Below are positions 1-8,829 of a DNA stretch of 29,358 nucleotides, piece after piece. How positions within the stretch are numbered: the stretch's first letter is position 1; each line of letters opens with the position of its first letter. The DNA is from Entamoeba histolytica HM-1:IMSS (taxonomy: Eukaryota; Evosea; Mastigamoebida; Endamoebidae). A program made the translations under genes and the position numbers. The DNA is taken from contig NW_001915042.1 of the NCBI RefSeq assembly GCF_000208925.1, forward strand, positions 1-29,358, written 5' to 3'. The notes beneath the pieces are model-generated. The model did not search any database. It had not been told where the DNA came from and saw nothing but the letters and a program-made list of their open reading frames with translations.

Positions 1-172
1 GTTTTTCAATACTATCATATAATCCCCAAAATTCTTCTACTGAATGAGTAGTATAAATAGGTGTTGCAGTAACTCCAGAAGTGGAAAAAACTTGGTTTAT
101 CCCTAAGTCAAACCAATATGTCCAACCAGTTGTCAAAAAATGAACTGGAACAATTTCTTTTGTGGTAGTCAT
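1..172 (-). CDS. eIF4E-like cap-binding translation factor, 5' part only (runs off the window)
   Basis: Reading the minus strand from the ATG at 172-170 gives an uninterrupted 57-codon frame that leaves the window at base 1. It contains the hallmarks of the eIF4E N-terminal region: a Trp-rich strand (TTGWTYWFDL) and the segment VEEFWGLYDSIEK. The second matches the family pattern V-E-x-F-W-x-L-Y-x-x-I, whose Trp lies on the surface that binds eIF4G or 4E-BP. The family binds the m7G cap of mRNA and brings in eIF4G to start translation in the cytoplasm. The N-terminus before the first Trp strand is very short (about 15 residues), shorter than in animals. The cap-contacting C-terminal half lies outside the window and cannot be judged. 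A GAAC-type box sits about 37 nt upstream. Confidence 0.85.
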   Translation of the reverse strand, partial: MTTTKEIVPVHFLTTGWTYWFDLGINQVFSTSGVTATPIYTTHSVEEFWGLYDSIEK

Positions 173-208
173 TTTAATTTATGAAAATAACAAAATAATT
201 AATTAGTT

Positions 209-214
209 TAGTTC
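209..214 (-). promoter_or_regulatory. GAAC-type core promoter box of the eIF4E-like gene
   Basis: The minus strand reads GAACTA here, about 37 nt before the ATG. A GAAC element near the transcription start is an established third core promoter element in Entamoeba histolytica. The same box recurs at similar spacing before four other genes in this window. Function is inferred from position only. Confidence 0.35.
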
Positions 215-3160
215 TTCTTTTTTATAAAATTTTTTAGTTTTATTGTTTTTTAATAACAAAAACTATTCAAATTTTTACTCAATTCAAAATATCCCCATTT
301 TTTTCAATCAACTAACATAAGATTCTTACTATCTGTTAATCCGTGTTTAATGAATGTCTTTGTAATTCAAGTTATGCTCGGAACATTCTAAGTATAATGT
401 GTTGAATGAAACATACACGTATCGCGTGTAGTCTCTGTCTATTGTCTTGAAAATAAATCTTTATTTTCTCTTAAACGAAGATAGAACTTTTCACCCTTTT
501 TTTTTCTAGCTTTCTCTTATCTATTTATTACAAAACAATATTAAACATTACTTTCAGTGGAATTAAGATAGCTATTAAAAAATTAACTTATATCATATTA
601 TGTTTATCGTGCATTAATAAATTATATCCAATTCGTTTAATTTATTATTCAATTTTATTTATTTGATTATGACTTAAATAATAATTAATTTGTATTGTTT
701 AAGATTATTGATTGTTTTTCTTCATTTATTCTTTCATTTATTCTTTTTGTATTATTTCTTCATTGTTAATTTAATTTTCATAATATTTATATTTGACTAT
801 ATATCATTTGAACTAAATATTACATTATATTTTGTTATGTTTGTATATTTTATTCTTTTCTATCTTTATTCTTTTTTATTTCTTATTATTATTCACAACT
901 TATTATTATTTTGTTATTATTTTATTTGTTTTATACAAGTTTTTTTTGTTTTATTATTCTTGTTATTTTCTGTTTTTTTTATTTTTAAATATATTCTTTA
1001 TCTATTTACTCTATTTATTATATGGTTATTTATTCGTTATTTTCTATCTCTTTTTATATTGTTCTATCATCTATATAATGTATTTCTATTATTTCTTATT
1101 TCTTTCATTTCATAGTTGTGAATATCATTATTGTGTAAATTGATTGAATTAAATACATTTCATTTGATTAATTTCATTTTATAATTAGTTGTTGTTTTAT
1201 AAAACGTATGAAATTCATTTTTATGTATCATTCATTATATATTATTTATGCATTTTGTTGTTCAATCATTTTCTATTATATTATTTTCTATCATTTCTTC
1301 TTTTTTTTATTCTTTATTTCTTTTTCATTTATTTATGTTAAATTGTTATTTTATTCTATATTTCATGCATTTATTTTTCATTTTATAATTTTCTATTCTT
1401 TTATTATTTCATCGTTCAACATATTATATTAGTATCTCTTAATTAATGTATTAAGAAATGTTTCTCTTATTATTATTATTCATTATTTCATAATTATTTA
1501 TCATTTAAATATAATTGTTGTGAATTGTGCTATTTCCTTGTAATTTCAATTTTAAAAAATAGATTTTATTTATAAATTCAATTTATTTATCGAATTGAAA
1601 ACATGTATTTCAATTAATTTAACTTAGTTATGACATTATTTGTATATATATCAATTTGATTGATGTTTTATTCTTTCTATTTTTATTTTTATTCTTTCTT
1701 ATATTTTTATTCATGAATATTTATGGTTATTTTCATTTGTAAATATTGAATATTTATTCATCATATTTTCTAATATTTTATATTAACATGATTTATTTAT
1801 TTTTTTATGAAAATACTTGAATATAATTCTGTATTTTATTATCATTATATTTTATATCTTCTTTATTTATATTTATTTTATTTCATCATTCTATTATTTA
1901 TGTTTATTCTTTCTTTTATATTAATCTATTTACACATTCATCTATTTTATTCATTAATGAATAATAATATAAATAAGAATGATAATAATTTATATTGTAT
2001 TGTATTTTCATATTTTAATTTAATTTTTACTTATTATAATTGTTTAATTTTTCGTTTTATTACTCACTTCTTAATCTTTAGTCAATTTCTTCTTCATTTT
2101 ATGTTTAATATAAATACATGTTTTATCATTCTTCTTATACCTAACTTTATCATTCTTTATTTTCTATTTCTTTGATTTTATTCATTATTTTATTTCTATT
2201 ATTTTCTTTATTTTTTCTAATCAAAATATATTTTTTATTGTTAATATATTTGTTTATACTATTTCATTATTTCTTTTATATCTTCATCTTTATTTTGTTG
2301 TTATTTTATTTTCTTAACTCCATATTTCATTTCTTCATCTTTTATTTTATTCTTTCTTTCACTTCTTATTTATTTTGTATTTTTATATTTTTTATTAAGA
2401 AAAGAATAATGAAAATCAGAAACAAACAAATATTAATATAAAATCAAACAATGAATTATTTTTATTATCTGAATATGATGATGTATTTTAATTATAAAAG
2501 TATTATGTAATACTACAAAGAATGAAGTAATATAATATGAAAGAATAATAAGAAAAAGACATGAATGATGATATTAATAATAAAAGAAATTAATCATAAT
2601 AATATAATGATAATGATTTATTCATTCAACATAAAAGAATGAAATAAATAAAGAAGATGAAATTTTATTTAAAGAAAAAAATCAATGAAGAAGATAAAAA
2701 GAAGAAATAAACAAAAATAAGAAATAAAAGACAATAAAATGCTCACAAAACAAGAGACAATCTAAATAATCAATAAAACAAAGAAATTGCTCAATTTGAT
2801 GTTGTGTAATATGATTAATAAACATTAAACAATGAATAAATGACAATTCTATTAATATTTAATTAATCTATTTTATATTTTATATTATCCTTTTCCAATG
2901 TAGAATATAACAAATGTTATTGCATTGGCTATTGAGTAATAACAATGTGTAATGTAAAACAAGCAAACAAAACATATAAATTCAACAACATACAAGAGAA
3001 TGAGTAACAATAACAGTAATTTGAATAACAATATGAATGATAAAAGAAATGCAAGGAAAGTGAATTGAAAAAAAGATGAAACGAAAATTGAATAAGAAAG
3101 ATAAGAAGAAATTATAATAATAAAAATAATAACAATAAGAAACATACAATATAAATTAGT
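215..3160. other. Gene-free AT-rich region with opposite strand skews
   Basis: I see no credible gene here. From about 690 to 2440 the plus strand is dominated by T with scattered A and C (TTTATT, TTCTTT). From about 2440 to 3150 it flips to A with G (AATAAGAA, GAATGA). Open frames in the T-rich part translate to monotonous Phe/Leu/Ile/Tyr strings and are composition artefacts. A 6-bp stem TACACG/CGTGTA with a 5-nt loop lies at 414-430. The switch point near 2440 might mark an inverted-repeat centre or a change of element, but the low complexity prevents a reliable alignment by eye. Confidence 0.5.
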
Positions 3161-3816
3161 TAATTAAGTATTAATAGAATTTTCATCTATTCTTCCTAGC
3201 TCAGGGGAGACTAATCCCATCCCTTCGCTTATTAAAAAAGAGTAATCTTTTTGTTGAACCTATTCTTTAGGTTTGTCTTGGAAAATGAGGAAAGCACTTC
3301 TTTGCTTTATTTCTTCTTATTAAGGTTTTTCAAACTTCTTCGCTTATTTCTTCTTTTTAAGCCTTTGTTTGTTTTCTGCCTTAATTTTAAACATTTTCTT
3401 TTTTCTTATTTTATGAATGGAAGAAGGAATCATTTTATTACTACTGTATTACTTTGACTAATCTTCTTTTAGTCATACCCACACTTCAGTAGATTCTTAT
3501 ATTACATCCATGTAATATTCTACTGTATTCTCTTGCTGCACCCTTTGCAGCATTCCCTAATACATTCCTAATTCAAATACACCATCATAACCAGATAATA
3601 ACTGGGAGTGTCGAAGAATGAATTTGTACTAGGGTTTATGTGTGGTGTTTCAGACGTGCCACCTTCGATCTCGAAACATACAATAATAATAAGAAAGAAA
3701 AATAAAATAAGAAGTAAAATGAAGAGAATAAGAAGAGAAAATAAAAAAGAAAGAAAAAGATATTATAGAATAAGAAGTATATTGAAAGAAAAGAAAAAGG
3801 AGAAGGTTAAATCAGT
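3161..3816 (-). repeat. SINE-like dispersed repeat, copy 1
   Basis: This about 656-bp segment recurs nearly base for base at 28543-29200, with scattered substitutions and small indels, while the flanks differ. The lower-coordinate end (3161-3181) is the exact reverse complement of 8808-8828, the 3' end of the LINE relic. That is the usual relation of an Entamoeba SINE to its partner LINE and places the element on the minus strand. It holds several strong hairpins: AACCTA/TAGGTT at 3257-3273, TGACTAA/TTAGTCA at 3455-3475, a 16-bp bulged stem at 3487-3525, TGCTGCA/TGCAGCA at 3534-3552, and TTCGA/TCGAA at 3664-3675. Two imperfect repeats built on CTTCTTCGCTTATTTC-like units lie around 3297-3370. 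The plus-strand frame beginning at 3608 starts with GTG and is lysine/arginine-rich filler, so I do not call it a gene. Confidence 0.8.
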
Positions 3817-4134
3817 GACTAAAGAAAAAAGAAGAAAGAAATAAGGAATATAAAGAAAAGAAATGAATAAAGAGATATACAATTTCAAGAATAATAAATA
3901 TGAAAATCAAATAATATAAAAATGAATACATAATGAATAAATAATTTAATACATTTTATTTGATTGTTATTTTATTATTTTGTTTCGTTTATTGATTATG
4001 GATAAGTAGACTTTATTATTGACAATAAAATAATAATTTGGAAGATATTTTGCATTTATGAATGTTTTGTGTTTCTGTTATTAAAATAAATAAGAATAAA
4101 AAGAAATAATAAGAAATGAAAAATATAATGTGAA
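3817..4134. other. AT-rich spacer
   Basis: Right of the SINE-like copy the sequence is purine-rich and then AT-mixed. I see no open frame with protein-like composition, no hairpin of note, and no clear target-site duplication against the left flank of the repeat. Confidence 0.4.
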
Positions 4135-4204
4135 GCATAAAGAATCTAGTAGTAGAAATACATCTTCCAATGTGGATATCCAGGTTCGATTCCTGGATAG
4201 TGCA
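4135..4204 (+). pseudogene. Decayed tRNA-Gly(UCC) relic
   Basis: The 3' half is a clean tRNA: T stem CCAGG/CCTGG around the loop TTCGATT, giving the B-box GGTTCGATTCC, followed by acceptor strand ATAGTGC and A. Upstream is a D-arm-like TCTAGTAGTAGAA and a loop CTTCCAA carrying the glycine anticodon TCC. The anticodon stem is shortened to about 4 bp and the 5' acceptor GCATAAA pairs with the 3' strand at only five of seven positions, one of them a wobble. I therefore read it as a mutated stray copy. Functional tRNA genes in Entamoeba mostly sit in tandem arrays, and no array is seen here. A run of T follows at 4207-4210, as after Pol III genes. Confidence 0.6.
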
Positions 4205-4879
4205 TCTTTTATTTTATCTATTTTTAAATATTTAGAATTTGTTTTATTATTTTTCATTTTGTTTTTATGATAAATACATTTTATATTTCTAATCAGTAAT
4301 TATTTCAATTTATCTCTTTTCTTATAAATCAATTTTCATCATTGTATTCTATTTGATTTATTATGTCTTATTATTTGATTTTCATAATTTTAATATTTAT
4401 CATCTTGTTAAAATGATTTAATAAATGGCATGAATATTATTTGATTGAATATATAGATTTTAAATTCTTTATTTCTACTTATTTTATCAAGAGTGTGGTA
4501 TTATCTTTTATTTCTATTATATTCATTTATTATTCAATAGTCAATTTATTCTTATTTATTTATATTTTGAATATATTCAATATTATAGAATATAAAATAT
4601 AATTTTTTGTTATTTTGTATTTTATTTCTATTGTTTTATTATTTTATTATATTTATAATTCTAGTTAATTCTCAATCATTTTATCATTGCTATTATACTA
4701 TATGATACTTACAATTATATATCAATATTAATTCATAATTTAGAATAATTATTATCACTTTAATATTCTTACAATATCTTATTATTTATTCAACATACTT
4801 CATTTTTAATACGTTTTAGATTTTATACAACTTATTCTCTTATTTTATTTATTTGTAAAATTCGATAGAAATAAATGTT
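4205..4879. other. AT-rich spacer without genes
   Basis: Mixed A/T sequence with frequent stops in all frames. I see no RNA gene, repeat pair or coding relic in it. Confidence 0.4.
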
Positions 4880-5080
4880 TATTGAAGTGTTAGTAAATAT
4901 GAATGATGAATATGTTATTGAATTAGTAAGAACAGTAATGTACTACTGTACCAGAGAAAGTGAAATTGGAAATAACATATTAGATAGATGGTATAGCAAT
5001 AAATGAATATGGAATAGAATTAAAAAAACAATAATTCATAAAATAAATGAAACAAAAATAGAAGAACATAAAATAAATGG
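4880..5080 (+). repeat. LINE fragment (internal piece)
   Basis: About 200 bp that aligns over its whole length to 7711-7908 inside the larger LINE relic, with substitutions and small indels. The shared core GTACTACTGTACCAGAGAAA is followed by AAGTGAAAT and later by a long common stretch around ATTCATAAAATAAATGAAAC. In the frame that stays open longest it reads NDEYVIELVR and YYCTRESEIGNNILDRWYS, with a stop soon after. It seems a truncated or eroded copy of the region between the reverse transcriptase and the endonuclease. Confidence 0.75.
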
Positions 5081-5099
5081 CTAATATAATGTTAATTGT

Positions 5100-5530
5100 T
5101 TAATCATTTTATTCGTTGATTAATTAATATTAATTTGATCATTAATCCTTGAAATAATTAATTTCATTGTTTTATTTATTATTTGAATTTTCTTCTTGTT
5201 TCTTCTGTTTATTTCTTCTTTTTATATTCTTTGGTTGTTATTTTAATCTTAAACAACTTTGTATTTCTTTATTTCTTATTTTATGTTGAATATTTCATTA
5301 TCATTATATTATTATGTACTATTTCATTTATTATTAATATCATCATTTATATCTTTTTCTATTCTTATTATTATTTCATATTATCTTATTTCATTCTTTC
5401 TATTATTTATTATATTTCTTATTAAATTACTTCATCATAATTATATCATCTCTATTCTCTTTTATTTCTTATTCTTATTTTATTATCACATTTTTGTTTA
5501 TCATTTATTATCTTTATTAATTTAATAGAT
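5100..5530. repeat. T-rich low-complexity repeat related to the right end of the window
   Basis: Bases about 5266-5358 closely resemble 29260-29358: both run through TTATTTCTTATTTTATGTTG, then a TTTCAT(C/T)AT stretch, and end in ATCATCATTTATATCTTTTT, with a few small indels. The open frames across it encode only hydrophobic low-complexity strings and are not believable genes. It is probably part of an old dispersed element or a shared satellite-like tract. Confidence 0.45.
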
Positions 5531-5843
5531 TGAATTAATGGTGTTGATAGAACAAGAAAATTCAAATGTCATTTGATGAAATAATAAAAATAAAACAGAA
5601 TTGAATCTTCTTCTCTTCAATTTTTTTTGTTTTTTTTTAACAAAAAATGAAAAAATACTAAAAATAAGCTAATTATAGAAAATATCAATATTATAATTTT
5701 ATTATTATTATATTATTAATATTATTATATATTTATTGTTATTGTAAAAATGATAAAAATAGTGTTTGTTAAAATAAAATGGTAAAAATAAGAATTGACA
5801 TGATGTTAATAATGTGTATTAACTATTTAAACATTAATATTTT

Positions 5844-5849
5844 GAACTT
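5844..5849 (+). promoter_or_regulatory. GAAC-type core promoter box of the TLDc gene
   Basis: GAACTT lies 29 nt before the ATG at 5873, the same arrangement as before other genes in this window. Confidence 0.4.
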
Positions 5850-5872
5850 ATAAATGTCAAATTAAATTTAAA

Positions 5873-6385
5873 ATGTATAAGGTGTTTATTAAACAAATAG
5901 AAGAATGGACAGAAAAAAGAATAAATAATATATTATTTGATTCAGATATTGATGATTGGAATAAAAATACATCAGTATTTGATCAAAGAATAATGAATAA
6001 AGAACATATAATAATTATTATTGAAGATTCAGAAGGAAATAAATTTGGAGGATATGTTAATTCTAAAATTGATAAAGTAGATAATGGTTTTATAAAAGAT
6101 TCAAAATCATTTGTATTTTCATTAGAATCAAATGGAAGAATTGAAGAAATGAAGAAATTTGATATTAAACAACCAGAATATGCATTTATTTTATTTAACC
6201 AAACACTTGATTGTTTATTTGAACTTGGAATAGATGATATTGCTATTTATAAAGAAAATAAGAAAACAAAATCACTTTGTAAACAACATTCATTTTCATA
6301 TAAAGGAATATCAAAAGCACTTTGTGGAAAACAGTTTCCAGAACGTTTCACACCAAAACGAATCATCGTAATTGAAATGAAATGA
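5873..6385 (+). CDS. TLDc-domain protein
   Basis: A 170-residue intronless gene. It is almost entirely one TLDc-like domain: LFDSDIDDW near residue 21, a strand HIIIIIED, the FGGYV signature at about 58-62, FVFSLESNG at about 80-88, and a closing strand RIIVIEM at the extreme C-terminus. TLDc domains are found in OXR1, NCOA7, TBC1D24 and related eukaryotic proteins; they are linked to oxidative-stress resistance and bind the V-ATPase in animals. Short TLDc-only proteins occur as families in Entamoeba. No signal peptide or membrane segment is visible, so it is likely cytosolic. Codon use is normal for the window, unlike the decayed LINE just downstream. The domain call rests on motif order and could be tested by a profile search. 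Confidence 0.7.
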   Translation: MYKVFIKQIEEWTEKRINNILFDSDIDDWNKNTSVFDQRIMNKEHIIIIIEDSEGNKFGGYVNSKIDKVDNGFIKDSKSFVFSLESNGRIEEMKKFDIKQPEYAFILFNQTLDCLFELGIDDIAIYKENKKTKSLCKQHSFSYKGISKALCGKQFPERFTPKRIIVIEMK

Positions 6386-6540
6386 TTCAATCTTGAATAA
6401 TTGAAAATGAACTAAAAAGAATAAAAACAAATTAATGAAGAATATGAACAGCCATTTCATTCATCTTCCAATGAATGAAATGGTGAAATAAAAATTTACA
6501 TAATTCAATGTTGATTTATTTTATTTCATTTGAAATATTC

Positions 6541-6562
6541 ACACCCAATGAGGGTGTTTTTA
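6541..6562 (+). other. Hairpin followed by a T run
   Basis: ACACCC (6541-6546) and GGGTGT (6552-6557) form a perfect 6-bp GC-rich stem with loop AATGA, followed directly by five T. It stands out in this AT-rich DNA. It lies 156 nt beyond the TLDc stop. It looks like a bacterial intrinsic terminator but is in a eukaryotic setting; it might be a Pol III stop, a 3'-end signal or chance. Confidence 0.35.
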
Positions 6563-6685
6563 ATAAATAAGAAAAGAAATAAGAATGAAAAAGAAATAAG
6601 ATAAAATGAATAAACAATTTATTTGTATTATTTCATTGAATTAATTCATTATGAATCAAATGAATAAGATAATAGAAATAATAAG

Positions 6686-7620
6686 TGGAAGAACTTTATT
6701 AATCCACAAAGTGATAGGAACGACGTCACTAATTATCGTCCTATCAGTTGTACAAATGTAATTATGAAAGTATTTACCTCCATATTAAAAGAAAAGATTC
6801 ACAGAAGACTTAACATGAATAATGAATCATTTAAAATTAGTAAAAATCAATTGGGATGTAAACTGCATTCTCTTGCTGCTAAAGAATGAATAATTAATAG
6901 TTATATGTTAAAGCAGCAGAAAGAAGAAAAATACCCAAAATATGTGGAGTCATATTATGACATTAAGAAAACATATGACACTGTCAACCACGAATGGGTT
7001 ATTGAATCATTAAAATATTTTAATTATGAGGGTGTCATCATTGACATTATTGAAAGTATGATGACTAAATGGAAGATATTCATCGGTTATAAATTTAATG
7101 AATAACTAGGATGTATTAAATTAAATAGAGGAAATTTACAAGGTGATTCATTATCAAATTTACTCTTCATCATTCAGATGAATGTAATTTCTCAAATCAT
7201 CGAAGAGAAATTCCCAAAATCAAATCATACATATTATATATGGATGATTTGAGAATAATGGCGCAAAGTGGTGAAGAAATGGGAATAATCTACAACGAAA
7301 TTGATGATATAATAAGTTACATATTGAAATGAATGAGAAAAAATCAGGAATGGTATTAAAAACATTAAGGAAATACCAAATGGAATGCAAAACATCCCCC
7401 TAATTGAAGGTGAGGACTTGTATAAATATTTAGGAATATGGCAGTCCGACGAAATTGATGACACCTTCAATTGTAAAACTATCAAAGAAAAAATGAATCA
7501 GAAGATGGAAGAAATAAACAGTGATGAAAGTAGTAATAGAAGATATATTACTAGAATAAACATGGAAGTAATCAATATCTTCAGATATTCAGCATCAGTT
7601 GTAAATTGGAAAGTCACTTA
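6686..7620 (+). pseudogene. LINE reverse transcriptase remnant
   Basis: The frame from 6686 reads WKNFINPQ, then NDVTNYRPISCTNVIMKVF, the typical N-Y-R-P-I-S-x-x-N segment of non-LTR reverse transcriptases. After an in-frame stop at 6886 it continues with KYVESYYDIKKTYDTVNH, in which the usual D-x-x-K-A-Y-D core has become D-I-K-K-T-Y-D. Then come NRGNLQGDSLSNLLF and, after a frameshift, YMDD at 7237-7248, the catalytic box. Beyond it DLYKYLGIW and NIFRYSASVVNW match the C-terminal thumb region of R2/R4 enzymes. At least three stops and two frameshifts rule out activity. Confidence 0.85.
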
Positions 7621-8194
7621 GACAAAATGGATTTGGAGATAAGAAAATATTTAAGAAAGGCAAAATACATTGGTGAAACTCCAAAGATCGGTTATATGTT
7701 ATTATAGAAGAAATGAAGGATTAATAAATATAAATGACGAATATGTTAATGAATTAATTAGAATAATGAATGTACTACTGTACCAGAGAAAGTGAAATAG
7801 GAAATAACATATTAGAGAGATGGTATAGTAAGAAGGGAATATGGAATAGAATTTAAAACATCAATTCATAAAATAAATGAAACAAAAATAGAAGAAATAA
7901 TAAATGAAGGGATAGAAAAGAAAAAAGAAAAAGAAGTAGTAGTAGAAATAAAAAATTATTGATAAATACATCAAAAAATGGAAGTGTCATCAAATTAGTG
8001 GATATTTTAGAAGATGGTTTTAATTAAAATGAGTAGATAAAACTACTACAGTGAAAGCATAGAAGTCCATCAATATTAAGAAAAATGCATTTCTTCAATT
8101 AACTAAAATGCAAGATGGAGCAATATTTTGTAGGTATAGAAAAACAAAAATAATGAAAAATGAAAGATTAAAATACTCAACACTTTTTAAAAAC

Positions 8195-8506
8195 AAAATA
8201 ACTACAGTAGAACACATTCTACTATCTTGTATTTATCATAAAAATCACAAATAGAAAAACATGACAATATTGGCATTATAATATTGATTAATAAGAAAAT
8301 ATACATGAAATAAACAATATAAAAACCACCATATGAAACAGTGTTCAAATATAAAGACATCACAATGATATTGAACAAACAAATAATGCCTAAAAGTGAT
8401 GGACAATACCACAAAATACCAGACATATATGTATTAGATAAAAAGAATAAAACTTGTCTATTAGTTGATATGACTATTGTGGCTGATCACAATATTAATT
8501 GAGCTT
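8195..8506 (+). pseudogene. LINE endonuclease remnant (restriction-enzyme-like)
   Basis: A zinc-binding-like segment TVEHILLSCIYHKNH is followed, after disrupted sequence, by KIPDIYVLD and CLLVDMTIVADHNI. The P-D, 14 residues and D spacing (PD at 8419-8424, D at 8467-8469) fits the PD-(x)12-14-D active site of the endonuclease in R2/R4-type LINEs, which nicks target DNA for target-primed reverse transcription. The frame is closed by stops on both sides. Confidence 0.7.
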
Positions 8507-8829
8507 ATTTGAAGAAAAGAAATAAGTACAATTAATTAAAGAATAAGCTAAATAAAGAAACTAAAAGATGTCAGAATAATTCCAGTAGTAATCTCAATTA
8601 ATTGATTAATAAATAAAGAAAGTAATAAATTAATTAAAGAATTAAAAATTGAGATTGACATTGAGAAAGAAGTAAAAAACCTTGTAATAAAAAACATAAT
8701 TAATGTCATGGAATACTGCTTCTATCACAACCAAACATACTCAGTAGAAATACTAGAAAAACTCATTAATTTGATTATCTTCAATAAACAAACAACTAAT
8801 AGAAATTAATTCTATTAATACTTAATTAT

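Larger units (their letters stand above)
6686..8829 (+). mobile_element. Decayed R4-type LINE (EhLINE-like), 5' truncated
   Basis: In order on the plus strand are a reverse transcriptase (about 6686-7620), a linker, a Cys/His motif (about 8195-8250) and a restriction-enzyme-like endonuclease (about 8401-8506). This is the domain order of Entamoeba LINEs of the R4/R2 type. The copy starts inside the reverse transcriptase, so the 5' half is missing. Many stops and frameshifts make it inactive. The last 21 bp (8808-8828) match, in reverse complement, the ends of both SINE-like copies, which fixes the 3' terminus near 8829. It separates the TLDc gene from the helicase gene. I saw no convincing target-site duplication. 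Confidence 0.85.

Noticed and set aside
690..2441. Several open frames that look like multi-pass membrane proteins
   Set aside because: They consist only of Phe, Leu, Ile, Tyr and Ser from T-rich DNA, overlap one another in different frames and have no conserved motif or promoter.
3257..3262. Pol III B-box candidate GGTTCAA on the minus strand of the SINE-like repeat
   Set aside because: Only partly fits the consensus and is not kept in copy 2.
3608..3844. Plus-strand frame inside SINE-like copy 1 (also 28993-29202)
   Set aside because: It starts with GTG, ends in Lys/Arg filler, and the two copies differ by a frame-shifting indel, so protein coding is not conserved.
6866..6880. Short match between LINE (ATTCTCTTGCTGC) and the SINE-like repeat near 3526-3540
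   Set aside because: It sits in the coding part of the LINE on the opposite relative orientation to the shared 3' end; most likely chance.
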